NCBI GenBank assembly: GCA_017518705.1
Contig: JAFWUC010000055.1
Coordinates: forward strand, 1-28,800
Reading direction: 5' to 3'
DNA from: Clostridia bacterium
GTDB lineage: Bacteria; Bacillota_A; Clostridia; Christensenellales; Aristaeellaceae
Length of the DNA: 28,800 nucleotides
Part shown: piece by piece, positions 1-7,685 of the stretch
How positions within the stretch are numbered: the first letter of the stretch is position 1
Layout: each line of letters starts with the position of its first letter
The notes under the pieces: model-generated
What the model was told of the DNA's origin: nothing
Seen by the model: only the letters and a program-made list of their open reading frames with translations
Databases searched by the model: none
Made by a program: the position numbers and the translations under genes

Positions 1-1398
1 ACGGAAATGGACTCCATGCCCCAGGAGCTGGACGAGATCCGCAGGACCATCATGCGCATGGAGATAGAGGAAGTCGCCCTGGCCAACGAGCCCGACGAGA
101 AGGCCAGCGTGGAGCGGCTGAAGAAACTTCGCCAGGAGCTGTATGAGAAGCGGGACGAGTTCAACGAGATGAAGCTCAGGTGGGAGAACGAGAAGGAATC
201 CATCCACCGCGTGCGCCAGCTGAGGGAGCAGATCGAACAGGTGAACGCGGACATCCAGCTGGCCGAAAGGAATTACGACCTGAACAAGGCCGCGGAACTC
301 AAGTACGGCAAGCTGCCGGAGCTGCAAAAGCAGCTGGAGACCGCTGAGAACGAAGCGGACAAGGATCCTTCCGCCCGCACCCTGCTCAGGGACAAGGTGA
401 CGGAAGACGAGATCGCCAGGATAGTGAGCCGCTGGACGGGCATACCCGTGACGAGGCTCATGGAGAGCGAAAGAGAGAAGCTTCTGCATCTGGACGAGCA
501 GCTGCACAAGCGGGTGATCGGCCAGGACGAGGCGGTCACGCTGGTGAGCGAGGCGATATTAAGGAGCCGGGCGGGCATACAGGCCCCCGGGCGTCCCATA
601 GGTTCCTTTATGTTCCTGGGCCCCACGGGCGTGGGCAAGACCGAACTGGCCAAGGCGCTGGCTCAGGCGCTGTTCGACGACGAGAAAGCCATGGTCAGGA
701 TCGACATGAGCGAATACATGGAGAAGTTCTCCGTGTCGCGCCTTATCGGAGCGCCTCCGGGCTATGTGGGCTACGACGAGGGCGGCCAGCTCACCGAGGC
801 GGTCAGGCGCAGGCCTTACTGCGTGGTGCTGTTCGACGAGATCGAAAAGGCGCATCCGGACGTGTTCAACGTTCTGCTGCAGCTGCTGGACGACGGCAGG
901 CTGACCGACAGCCAGGGCCACACCGTGGACTTTGCCAACACCATCATAATCATGACCTCCAACCTGGGCAGCGACATCATATTGAGCGGCATAGGGGAGG
1001 ACGGCCAGCTTTCCGACGAGGCGAAGCAGGAGACCGACGAAATGCTCCGAAGCGCCTTCCGGCCGGAATTCCTGAACCGACTGGACGAGATCATCTACTT
1101 CAAGGGCCTGACCCGCGAGCAGGTGACCGACATCGCCCAGCTGATGATAGACGATGTGAACAGGCGCGTGAGCGACAAGTGCATAAGCGTGGTGCTCACC
1201 GACGCGGCGATGGACAAGGTGATAGGCGAAGCGTATTCGCCGGAGTTCGGCGCAAGGCCGCTGCGCAGGTACATCCAGCGCAACATAGAGACGCTTCTGG
1301 CCAAGGCGCTTTTGAAGGGCGACATTTCCCAGGACGAGACCGCCGTGATAGACGCGAACGAAACGGGACTGTTCGTAGCCAGGACCGCGCGCGAATAA
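1..1398 (+). CDS. clpB: ClpB disaggregase, C-terminal part (5' end cut by window)
   Basis: ATP-dependent chaperone that works with DnaK to pull apart aggregated proteins in the cytoplasm. The reading frame is open from base 1, so the N-terminal domain and first AAA+ module lie outside the window. What is visible is the end of the coiled-coil middle domain (charged Glu/Lys/Arg-rich helices, about bases 1-400) and the complete second AAA+ module. That module has Walker A GPTGVGKT at 619-642, the pore loop IGAPPGYVGY, Walker B VVLFDEIEK near 823, sensor-1 TSNLGS and the arginine-finger region FRPEFLNRLDE, followed by the C-terminal small domain (EFGARPLRRYIQ). The middle domain favours ClpB over ClpA or ClpC. 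No CIRCE or CtsR site can be judged because the promoter is outside. A strong terminator follows 21 bp after the stop. Confidence 0.96.
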   Translation, partial: TEMDSMPQELDEIRRTIMRMEIEEVALANEPDEKASVERLKKLRQELYEKRDEFNEMKLRWENEKESIHRVRQLREQIEQVNADIQLAERNYDLNKAAELKYGKLPELQKQLETAENEADKDPSARTLLRDKVTEDEIARIVSRWTGIPVTRLMESEREKLLHLDEQLHKRVIGQDEAVTLVSEAILRSRAGIQAPGRPIGSFMFLGPTGVGKTELAKALAQALFDDEKAMVRIDMSEYMEKFSVSRLIGAPPGYVGYDEGGQLTEAVRRRPYCVVLFDEIEKAHPDVFNVLLQLLDDGRLTDSQGHTVDFANTIIIMTSNLGSDIILSGIGEDGQLSDEAKQETDEMLRSAFRPEFLNRLDEIIYFKGLTREQVTDIAQLMIDDVNRRVSDKCISVVLTDAAMDKVIGEAYSPEFGARPLRRYIQRNIETLLAKALLKGDISQDETAVIDANETGLFVARTARE

Positions 1399-1419
1399 AA
1401 CGCGGGGAACATATGCCGG

Positions 1420-1455
1420 GACGGCCGCGGGGCAAAGGCTCCGCGGCCGTCTTTT
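1420..1455 (+). terminator. Rho-independent terminator of clpB
   Basis: An 11-bp GC-rich perfect stem, GACGGCCGCGG (1420-1430) with CCGCGGCCGTC (1441-1451), around a 10-base loop and followed by TTTT. It lies 21 bp after the clpB stop codon. Confidence 0.88.
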
Positions 1456-1456
1456 A

Positions 1457-1681
1457 TCCTTGCCGGGGCACCCGGACGGAATGTTAAATTTTGAACAATT
1501 TGAGGAGGCGCGCGCCCGGTTTTTGAGCCTGGCTCAAACGTGCTGATTTTGCTTGCGATTGGAGGGTCGTGTTAAGAACGGACACACACCCACAACCTGA
1601 GTTTTCAAAAAAACATATCTGAAGCTAACTTTCGCTTAACATACAAGGGCTTTTTGCAACATCCGGAGGGAACTTTGTCGG
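1457..1681. other. Non-coding region before the CbiC-like gene
   Basis: Between the clpB terminator and the next promoter lie about 225 bases with no supported gene. Only very short open frames (under 20 codons) follow the purine-rich GGAGG-like stretches near 1502, 1561 and 1663. The base composition is clearly more AT-rich than the flanking genes from about 1590 on. The one notable element is the perfect inverted repeat at 1522-1538, listed separately. A small RNA or a longer leader from an upstream start cannot be excluded. Confidence 0.5.
1522..1538. promoter_or_regulatory. 17-bp palindrome, possible operator
   Basis: TTTGAGCC-T-GGCTCAAA is a perfect inverted repeat with 8-bp arms and a one-base centre. 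It cannot fold as a good RNA hairpin without a loop, so a protein-binding site is the likelier reading. It sits about 145 bp upstream of the promoter at 1682-1710, which is far for a simple repressor site. Its function is unknown. Confidence 0.4.
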
Positions 1682-1710
1682 TTGACGAACTCTTAACAAA
1701 ACACTATAAT
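1682..1710 (+). promoter_or_regulatory. Sigma-70/SigA-type promoter of the CbiC-like gene
   Basis: TTGACG (1682-1687), a 17-base spacer and a perfect TATAAT (1705-1710). It lies 48 bp before the start codon at 1759, and the ribosome binding site GAGGTGA is at 1746-1752. Confidence 0.85.
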
Positions 1711-1758
1711 TAGTGCCTGGATTCGCTAAGGAAGCGGATAGCCATGAGGTGAAATCGG

Positions 1759-2355
1759 ATGATCAAGCGGACGCGGCGGGTGGCGGATCTGCACCGTTCA
1801 GTTCTGCCGTTTTCAAATGAAGAAACACAGCTGGTCGTACAAAAGCTCCTGGAAAAAACCGGGGACGAGGCTTTGAGCGCCAGCCTGCAGTTCAGCCCTA
1901 CCGCCATAAGCGGCATACGCCAGCTGGCCCAAAAAGGCGGCGAGATCGTGTGTGACACGCAGGTGCTTGCGAACCTTGTAAGAGGGATGCTGCCGAAGGG
2001 GCTTCCCGTGGAAGTCCGGTGTTACATAGACGATAAAGAGGTGCTGCTCAGGGCGGACGCCATGCGCACCACCCGCGCGGAAGTCGCGGTGGATCTGGGG
2101 CTGGAAAGCGAAGGCAGCAAGCTGTTCATGATAGGCTCCGCGCCTGCCGCGCTGAGCAGGATCATGCAGCACCGCAAGCGCCGCCCACTGACGGGCGTGA
2201 GCGTGCTCACATCGCTGAACGGGTTTTCGAACGCCGTGTCTCTCAAGGAGAGGCTTAGGGAGAGCGACATGCCCTTCATCCTCACCCGGGGCAAAAACGG
2301 AGGCGTAAACGCCGCCTGCGATATACTGGAGTGCATACTGGAAACCATAAAATAA
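1759..2355 (+). CDS. Stand-alone, divergent precorrin-8X methylmutase (CbiC/CobH)-like protein
   Basis: A protein of 198 residues, close to the usual CbiC/CobH length of about 210. Family signatures run throughout: FSP (45-47), GGEIVCDTQVLA (like GAPIVTDTNMAL), CYIDDKEV, a TRAEVAVD stretch (like TRSAAAVE), IGSAPAAL (like IGNAPTAL), NGFSNAV (like VGFVGAAE) and the C-terminal LTRGKNGGVNAA (like VRGRKGGSNVA). CobH/CbiC moves a methyl group from C-11 to C-12 of precorrin-8X using a histidine (His43 in Pseudomonas CobH). Aligning back from the FSP motif puts Glu32 at that position. No other cobalamin gene is in the window, and the gene has its own promoter and terminator. The fold assignment is fairly secure; the enzymatic role is doubtful. 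The ATG is set by GAGGTGA six bases upstream. Confidence 0.75.
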   Translation: MIKRTRRVADLHRSVLPFSNEETQLVVQKLLEKTGDEALSASLQFSPTAISGIRQLAQKGGEIVCDTQVLANLVRGMLPKGLPVEVRCYIDDKEVLLRADAMRTTRAEVAVDLGLESEGSKLFMIGSAPAALSRIMQHRKRRPLTGVSVLTSLNGFSNAVSLKERLRESDMPFILTRGKNGGVNAACDILECILETIK

Positions 2356-2370
2356 ACAACCAACAGCGTG

Positions 2371-2395
2371 AGCCCCTGCCGGAAAGGCAGGGGCT
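2371..2395 (+). terminator. Hairpin after the CbiC-like gene, likely terminator
   Basis: AGCCCCTGCC (2371-2380) pairs perfectly with GGCAGGGGCT (2386-2395) around the loop GGAAA. It lies 16 bp after the stop. The T-tract is weak (AAACTTT), so termination may be incomplete. Confidence 0.7.
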
Positions 2396-2401
2396 AAACT
2401 T

Positions 2402-2422
2402 TGGGATTCGTGTTAAATCCCA
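2402..2422. promoter_or_regulatory. Inverted repeat upstream of the deoR-type gene, possible operator
   Basis: TGGGATT (2402-2408), seven bases, then AATCCCA (2416-2422): a perfect 7-bp-arm inverted repeat in the AT-rich leader. It lies about 75 bp upstream of the likely -10 element. DeoR-family regulators usually bind near their own promoter, so this is a candidate autoregulatory site by inference only. Confidence 0.35.
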
Positions 2423-2472
2423 CACAATTAATAAAAAACTCACATATTCTCCACAAATTATATTGGAAAATG

Positions 2473-2502
2473 TTGGATTTGAAACTCCGGATGTGGTATA
2501 CT
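2473..2502 (+). promoter_or_regulatory. Extended -10 promoter of the DeoR-led operon
   Basis: TATACT at 2497-2502 is preceded by TGG (2494-2496), giving an extended -10 (TGn-TATACT). A weak -35 TTGGAT lies at 2473-2478 with an 18-base spacer. The -10 ends 31 bp before the chosen start codon. Confidence 0.65.
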
Positions 2503-2533
2503 GTACGGGATATCTATAGTGGAGGGCGTTTTC

Positions 2534-3310
2534 GTGCTGGCGGGAGAGCGCAGGGAAAGCATACTTACGAGCCTGAATACTCAGGGACAGGTGACTGTGG
2601 GCGAACTGGCTCGCCGCTTTCGCGTAAGCGAGGAGACAGTGCGCCGGGACCTGGAAGAGCTTGAGAAGCAGGGGCTTGCCAGGCGCGTGCACGGAGGCGC
2701 GATGACGGAGGGCAAGACCCGCCTGGAGACTCCCTACGACACCCGCAGGCGCACCAATGTCGCCTCCAAACAGCTTATTGCCCGCCTGGCCTCGGAGCTG
2801 GTCAGGGACGGGGAATACCTTATGATGGATGAAAGCTCCACCTCGTTCTATCTTGCCACCCAGCTTAAGGGTCTCAAAAACCTGACGGTCATCACCAATT
2901 CCATAGAGATAATCGGAGAGATCAGCCACGTGGAGGGCTGGACGGTCATGTGCACCGGGGGAGTGAAGCGTTTCAGCGCGCCCTCCTTTGCCGGGCATGT
3001 GGCCGAAAGCATGGTGTCGGGCTATCACGTGGACAAGGCGATCATTTCCTGCGACAGCGTCAGCCGGGAAGCGGGCTTTACCGACCGGCACGAGGACACT
3101 GCCCTTATCAAGCGCGCCATGATGCGCAGCGCGCGCCAGGTGGTGCTGCTGTGCGACCACACCAAGCTGGACCGGACCGCGTTCGCGAGGATCGGAAGCC
3201 TGAACGAGATCGACTATTTTGTGACCGACGCGCCCCTTGATGCCCAGTGGCGGGAAACGCTCCTCGCCCGGGGCGTAAAGCTAATCTGCCCGGAGGAGGA
3301 GATCAAATGA
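2534..3310 (+). CDS. DeoR-family transcriptional regulator
   Basis: A sugar-phosphate-responsive repressor type, 258 residues. The N-terminal winged helix-turn-helix (about residues 5-56) holds the family pattern VTVGELARRFRVSEETVRRD and ends in RVHGGA. The rest is the DeoRC sensor domain, with SKQLIARLA, TVITNS, CTGGV and, near the end, a VLLCDHTKL stretch. This domain normally binds a phosphorylated sugar. I start at the GTG at 2534 because GGAGGG (2521-2526) lies seven bases upstream; the in-frame GTG at 2519 overlaps that site and has none of its own. Its stop overlaps the next start (ATGA), so it is the first gene of the operon and very probably regulates it. The effector cannot be named, but by analogy is a sugar or polyol phosphate made in the pathway. 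Confidence 0.92.
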   Translation: MLAGERRESILTSLNTQGQVTVGELARRFRVSEETVRRDLEELEKQGLARRVHGGAMTEGKTRLETPYDTRRRTNVASKQLIARLASELVRDGEYLMMDESSTSFYLATQLKGLKNLTVITNSIEIIGEISHVEGWTVMCTGGVKRFSAPSFAGHVAESMVSGYHVDKAIISCDSVSREAGFTDRHEDTALIKRAMMRSARQVVLLCDHTKLDRTAFARIGSLNEIDYFVTDAPLDAQWRETLLARGVKLICPEEEIK

Positions 3311-4353
3311 ACCTGTCACCGCTTATCTATTTTTCCCGCCTGTACGGCGCGAACCCCAAGCTTGTATGCTGCGGAGGCGGCAACACCTCCATGAAGGAGG
3401 GCAACGTGATGTACGTGAAGGGTTCGGGCACCTCCCTTAAGGACGCGGTTACCGAGACCTTTGTGGGCATGGACAGGGAGAAGCTGCTCAAAATGCTGGA
3501 CGAACCCTATCCCGCGGACGATAAGGAGCGGGAAGCCAAGTTCGTCAGCGACTGCATGGCGGCCCGGCTGCCCGGTGAGGAAAACAAGCGGCCCAGCGTC
3601 GAAGCGCTGCTGCACGCGCTGTTTCCCCAGAAGTTCGTGCTGCACCTGCATCCCACCCTCGTGAACGGGCTCACCTGTTCGCAGGACGGCGAAGCCTGGT
3701 GCGAAAAGCTGTTCGGCAAAAGCGTGATATGGGTGAGCGCGTGCAAACCCGGCTACACTTTGGCCAAACTGATGAAGGACGTGTTCGACAGCGCCGACAG
3801 GCCGATCAAAACCGTGCTGCTGGAGAACCACGGCGTGTTTTTCGCCGCCGACACGGTCGAGGACCTGGCGACCCACTTAAACGGCATGCTCAATGCCATC
3901 GCTTCCGTGGCGAAGGAGGCGCCCTCCGATGAAGGGGAGACTTTTTCGCCGTTTGCAGAGAAGCTCAGGGAGGTAAGCGGCAAGGCGGAGGTGCGCTTTA
4001 CGGGCAGCCCGCTCGCCAAACACTTCGCCTCTGATATCGGGACCGCGGGCAAGGTCATGAAGCCGTTCAATCCCGACGAGATAGTGTACTGCGGCGCGGG
4101 AATGGACTTTGCCGAAAGCGCCGGCGGCGTCACCGCCATAAAGTCCAACGTGCTTATACTCAAAGGCGAGGGCGTGTTCACGTTCGGGGATACGCCCAAA
4201 GCGGCGGACAACTGCATGGCGCTGGTCAAGGACTCCATGGCGATAGCCTGGTACGCGGGCTATTTCGGGGGCGAGAAGCCCATGAGCAGGGAACTTGTGG
4301 ACTTTATAACCAATTGGGAAGTCGAAAGCTACAGAAAAAAAGTAGTCAAATAA
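3307..4353 (+). CDS. Class II aldolase/adducin-family sugar-phosphate aldolase (YuxG N-half-like)
   Basis: A 348-residue zinc aldolase of the RhaD/FucA superfamily, expected to cleave a ketose phosphate into dihydroxyacetone phosphate and an aldehyde. Visible motifs are GGGNTS (23-28), KGSG (38-41), RPSVEALLHA (95-104), the metal-binding HLHP (113-116) and ENHG (173-176). The RPSVEALLHALFP...HLHP stretch resembles the N-terminal half of the bifunctional YuxG/RhaEW-type protein (rhamnulose-1-phosphate aldolase fused to an SDR) more than short RhaD or FucA enzymes. The ATG overlaps the DeoR stop by four bases and has GGAGGAGGA (3292-3300) upstream. The next gene is an SDR, so the pair looks like a split version of that fusion. 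Substrate is uncertain: rhamnulose-1-P, fuculose-1-P or another ketose-1-P are all possible. Confidence 0.85.
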   Translation: MNLSPLIYFSRLYGANPKLVCCGGGNTSMKEGNVMYVKGSGTSLKDAVTETFVGMDREKLLKMLDEPYPADDKEREAKFVSDCMAARLPGEENKRPSVEALLHALFPQKFVLHLHPTLVNGLTCSQDGEAWCEKLFGKSVIWVSACKPGYTLAKLMKDVFDSADRPIKTVLLENHGVFFAADTVEDLATHLNGMLNAIASVAKEAPSDEGETFSPFAEKLREVSGKAEVRFTGSPLAKHFASDIGTAGKVMKPFNPDEIVYCGAGMDFAESAGGVTAIKSNVLILKGEGVFTFGDTPKAADNCMALVKDSMAIAWYAGYFGGEKPMSRELVDFITNWEVESYRKKVVK

Positions 4354-4365
4354 GGGGGAAACATC

Positions 4366-5238
4366 ATGACGCTTGATGAAGCGAAACTGTACGCGGCTCA
4401 GCATGTGCACGAGAGGCCCGCGACTGCCGGACGCCTGGCGGGCAAGATCGCCATCGTTACCGGCGCGGCCCAGGGCTTCGGCTACGGCATAGCCAAGGAG
4501 ATGTTGAACGAAGGCGCCTGCATAATGGTGGCGGACCTTAACGAGGCGCTGGCCAAGACCGTTTCCGAGGAATTCGGCGAGCACGCCTCCTATGTGAAGG
4601 TGGACGTGAGCGACACCGCCAGCGTGGAGGGCATGGTGATAAAGACCGTGGAGACCTTCGGCGGGCTCGACATATTCGTGTCCAACGCGGGCGTCGCCAT
4701 CGCGGGCAGCTTGGAAGAGATGGTGCCGGAGAAGTTCGACTTCGTGACCAAGATCAACTACAAGGGCTATTTCCTGTGCGCCAAGTACGCTTCCGCCATC
4801 ATGAAGGCGCAGTACGAAGCGGATCAGAGCCTGTTTTTCGATATCATCCAGATCAACTCCAAGAGCGGCCTCGAGGGCAGCAAGAACAACTTCGCCTACG
4901 CGGGCGGCAAGTTCGGCGGCATAGGTCTCACCCAGTCCTTCGCCATGGAGCTGGCGCCCTGGAACATCAAGGTGAACGCCATCTGCCCCGGCAACTATTA
5001 CGACGGACCCCTGTGGAGCGACCCGGAAAAGGGCCTGTTCGTGCAGTACCTTAAGGCGGGCAAGGTGCCCGGCGCCCAGACGGTGGAGGACGTAAGGAAG
5101 TTCTACCTGTCCAAGTCCCTGATCAAGCGGGGCTGCCTGCCCAGGGACGTGGCAAAGGGCGTATGCTACCTGGTCGAGCAGGAGTACGAGACCGGCCAGG
5201 CGCTGCCCATAACGGGCGGCCAAGTGATGCTGTCTTAG
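4366..5238 (+). CDS. Short-chain dehydrogenase/reductase (YuxG C-half or sorbitol-6-P dehydrogenase-like)
   Basis: An NAD(P)-dependent oxidoreductase of 290 residues with a classical SDR fold. It has TGAAQGFG (32-39) for the dinucleotide, NAG in SNAGVAIAG, a serine in INSKSG and the catalytic YAGGK (Tyr-x3-Lys). The first 25 residues precede the Rossmann fold and may be a remnant linker. It follows the aldolase by 12 bp with AAGGGGG as ribosome site. The family includes SrlD (sorbitol-6-phosphate to fructose-6-phosphate) and the lactaldehyde-dehydrogenase half of YuxG. In context it may oxidise the aldehyde freed by the aldolase or interconvert a polyol phosphate and a ketose phosphate. The two options cannot be separated from sequence alone. 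Confidence 0.85.
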   Translation: MTLDEAKLYAAQHVHERPATAGRLAGKIAIVTGAAQGFGYGIAKEMLNEGACIMVADLNEALAKTVSEEFGEHASYVKVDVSDTASVEGMVIKTVETFGGLDIFVSNAGVAIAGSLEEMVPEKFDFVTKINYKGYFLCAKYASAIMKAQYEADQSLFFDIIQINSKSGLEGSKNNFAYAGGKFGGIGLTQSFAMELAPWNIKVNAICPGNYYDGPLWSDPEKGLFVQYLKAGKVPGAQTVEDVRKFYLSKSLIKRGCLPRDVAKGVCYLVEQEYETGQALPITGGQVMLS

Positions 5239-5247
5239 GAGCAGACG

Positions 5248-6423
5248 ATGGACAAGAAACAGATCTTGGAGCTGCTTAACGCCCCGACGGCGGCGGAAAG
5301 GCTGGAAAACCTTAAAAAAGTGCTGGCGGAGGAGACCGAAAAGCCCGTGCTCCTGCCCCAGTTCGCCAACAACCATATACACACCACCTATTCCTTCAGC
5401 CCCTATTCTCCCACGGCGGCGGTGTACTTCGCCCGGGCGGAAGGCCTGAACACCTGCGGGATAATGGATCACGACTCCATATCCGGCGCGAAGGAATTCA
5501 GGAAAGCGGGCGCGATCGCGGGCATGGGCACTACCTGCGGCTTCGAGGGCAGGGTGAGCTTAAAGGGCACTCCCTTCGAGAGCCGCCGGCTCAACCACCC
5601 GGACCAGGCGGGCGCGGCTTACATGGCGTTCCACTCCATTTCCCGCGAGAGTTTCGACAAGGCGAGGGACTGCTTAAGACCGCTGGTGGAAAAACGCAAC
5701 GCGCGCAACCGCCTCATGGTCGATAAAATAAACGCCGAGATGGCCTTCAGCGGCATCTCCATCGACTTTGACCGGGACGTTTTGCCGCTTTCCCGGTACG
5801 ATGACGGCGGTTCCGTGACCGAAAGGCACCTGCTGTACGCCTTAAGCCTCAAGATAATAGAGAGGGTAGGCAGGGAGAACGTGCTTTCCTTCCTGAAAGA
5901 CGAGCTCAGGATCACGCCTTCCGCCAAGGTCGCGGGGTGGCTGAGCGACGCCCAGAGCCCGCACTTCGCCTACGACCTGCTGGGAGTGATGAAGAGCGAA
6001 CTGAACGCCAGGGTGTATATCCCCGCGGACGAGGAAATGATGACTCTGGACGAGGCGGTCGCTTTTGCCAACGATATCGGAGCGATACTCTGCTACGCCT
6101 ACCTGGGCGACGTGGGGCAGAGCGTCACGGGCGACAAAAAAGCCCAGACGTTCGAGGACGCGTATCTGGAAGAGCTGCTGAGTTTCCTCAGGCTCAGGGG
6201 AGTCGGGGGCGTGACCTTCATGCCCAGCCGCAACACCCCCGCGCAGCTGGAAAGGCTGATGGGCCTGTGCGACAAATACGGCTTTACGCAGATCTCCGGC
6301 GAGGACATCAATTCCTCCCGCCAGAGCTTCATCTGCAAAGAGCTGGAAAAGCCGGAGTTCCGCCACCTGGTGGACGCGGCATGGATGCTTGTAAACCGAG
6401 AGAAACGGGAGGATGAGGAATGA
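5248..6423 (+). CDS. PHP-domain metal-dependent phosphoesterase
   Basis: A 391-residue protein with a polymerase-and-histidinol-phosphatase fold. Metal ligands seen are NHIHTTYS (His43, His45), MDHDS (Asp74, His75), Glu100 in GFEGR and Asp near 353 in GEDIN. It is longer than TrpH/YciV-type enzymes (about 290 residues), with an inserted helical section around residues 110-240. The segment CYAYLGDVGQSVTGDKK has Tyr where many PHP enzymes have a ligand His, which may be normal in this subfamily. AGGAG overlaps the preceding stop, and the stop overlaps the next ATG (ATGA), so it is translated with its neighbours. A role in removing phosphate from an intermediate is inferred from context; no specific substrate is known. 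Confidence 0.8.
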   Translation: MDKKQILELLNAPTAAERLENLKKVLAEETEKPVLLPQFANNHIHTTYSFSPYSPTAAVYFARAEGLNTCGIMDHDSISGAKEFRKAGAIAGMGTTCGFEGRVSLKGTPFESRRLNHPDQAGAAYMAFHSISRESFDKARDCLRPLVEKRNARNRLMVDKINAEMAFSGISIDFDRDVLPLSRYDDGGSVTERHLLYALSLKIIERVGRENVLSFLKDELRITPSAKVAGWLSDAQSPHFAYDLLGVMKSELNARVYIPADEEMMTLDEAVAFANDIGAILCYAYLGDVGQSVTGDKKAQTFEDAYLEELLSFLRLRGVGGVTFMPSRNTPAQLERLMGLCDKYGFTQISGEDINSSRQSFICKELEKPEFRHLVDAAWMLVNREKREDEE

Positions 6424-7685
6424 AGACCACAGCGGTAAGGCTTCACGGGAAGCAGGATCTGAGGCTGGACAGCTTTGAGCTGCCCGCGCTTCAGGAGGAC
6501 CAGATACTGGCAAGAGTGGTGTGCGACTCCATCTGCATGTCCACGTACAAGTGCGCCATGCAGGGCGAGGAGCACAAGCGCGTGCCCAAGGACGTAAAGG
6601 ACAACCCCATCATCATGGGCCACGAGCTCTGCGGCGAGATAATCGAAGTGGGCGCGAAGTGGCAAAACGAGTACAAGGCGGGCCAGCGCTTCGCCATCCA
6701 GCCCAACATCAACTACAAGGGCACCATGTGGGCGCCGGGCTACTCCTACAGGACCATCGGCGGGGACGCCACCTACATCATAATCCCCAACGAGTTCATG
6801 GAAGAGAAGTGCCTGCTGCCTTACGCGGGCGAAAACTATTTCGGCGCGGCGCTGTCGGAGCCGCTCAGCTGCGTGGCGGGCACGTTCAAGGCCATGTACC
6901 ACACCACCAACGGCGTGTACGAGCACAAGATGGGCATCAAACAGGGCGGAAAGATGGCGCTTCTGGCCAGCGTGGGCCCCATGGGTCTGGCTGCCATAGA
7001 CTACATCATCCACACGGACAGGCGCCCGACGCTGCTCACCGTCACCGATATCGACCAGGCCAGGCTTGACCGGGCGGCCCGCATCTATACCAAGGAAGAG
7101 GCCGCGAAGTGGGGCATTGAGCTGCATTACGTGAACACCGCGTGCGAGAACCCCGTGCAGGTGCTTATGGACATCAGCGGCGGCGAAGGCTACGACGACG
7201 TGGTGTGCTTTGCCCCCGTGACCGCGGTTGTGGAGCAGGCGGACCAGATACTGGGCCGCGACGGCTGCCTCAACTTCTTCGCGGGTCCCGCCAGGAAGGA
7301 CTTTTTCGCGAAACTGAATTTCTATAACGTGCACTATTCCTCCACCCACATCTGCGGCACGTCCGGCGGCAATACCGAGGACATGGCGGAATGCCTGAAG
7401 ATGATGGGCGAAGGCAGGCTCACCCCCGCGGCGCTGGTCACTCACGTCGGCGGTCTTGACGCGGTGATCGACACCACGCTCAACCTGCCCTCCATCCCCG
7501 GCGGGAAAAAGCTCATCTACACCCACATCCGCATGCCCCTGACCGCCATAAGCGAGTTTGAGGAAAAGGGCAGGACGGATCCCATGTTCAGGGAACTGGC
7601 AAAACTGGTAAGCGAGACCAACGGACTTTGGAACAGCAAAGCCGAAGAATATCTGTTAAAAACGCTCAGCAAGGAGGACGAGTAA
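6420..7685 (+). CDS. Zinc-dependent medium-chain dehydrogenase, L-sorbose-1-phosphate reductase (SorE)-like
   Basis: An oxidoreductase of 421 residues. The start MKTTAVRLHGKQDLRL, the CDSICMS segment (Cys39), NPIIMGHELCGEI (GHE 67-69), LSEPLSCV, SVGPMGLAAIDY (nucleotide-binding loop), LNFFAGP, GTSGGNTEDM and GGKKLIYT match SorE of Klebsiella closely as I recall that sequence, including length (about 410). SorE reduces L-sorbose-1-phosphate to glucitol-6-phosphate; this protein probably acts on a similar ketose or polyol phosphate. The ATG overlaps the PHP stop by four bases, and its own TAA shares a base with the next ATG (TAATG). Together with the SDR gene it could isomerise one ketose phosphate to another through a polyol phosphate, as SorE and SrlD/SorD do in sorbose use. 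Confidence 0.85.
   Translation: MKTTAVRLHGKQDLRLDSFELPALQEDQILARVVCDSICMSTYKCAMQGEEHKRVPKDVKDNPIIMGHELCGEIIEVGAKWQNEYKAGQRFAIQPNINYKGTMWAPGYSYRTIGGDATYIIIPNEFMEEKCLLPYAGENYFGAALSEPLSCVAGTFKAMYHTTNGVYEHKMGIKQGGKMALLASVGPMGLAAIDYIIHTDRRPTLLTVTDIDQARLDRAARIYTKEEAAKWGIELHYVNTACENPVQVLMDISGGEGYDDVVCFAPVTAVVEQADQILGRDGCLNFFAGPARKDFFAKLNFYNVHYSSTHICGTSGGNTEDMAECLKMMGEGRLTPAALVTHVGGLDAVIDTTLNLPSIPGGKKLIYTHIRMPLTAISEFEEKGRTDPMFRELAKLVSETNGLWNSKAEEYLLKTLSKEDE

Noticed and set aside
1759..2355. Cobalamin biosynthesis operon suggested by the CbiC-like gene
   Set aside because: The gene stands alone with its own promoter and hairpin, no other cobalamin gene is in the window, and the catalytic His appears to be absent.
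2519..2533. Start of the DeoR gene at the GTG at 2519
   Set aside because: This codon overlaps the GGAGGG ribosome site that is well placed for the GTG at 2534, and the family usually begins just before the helix-turn-helix.
3877..5472. 531-codon open frame on the minus strand opposite the aldolase, SDR and PHP genes
   Set aside because: It has no family motifs, is rich in His, Gly, Arg and Val as expected for the complement of GC-rich coding DNA, and lies opposite three genes with clear motifs and start sites.
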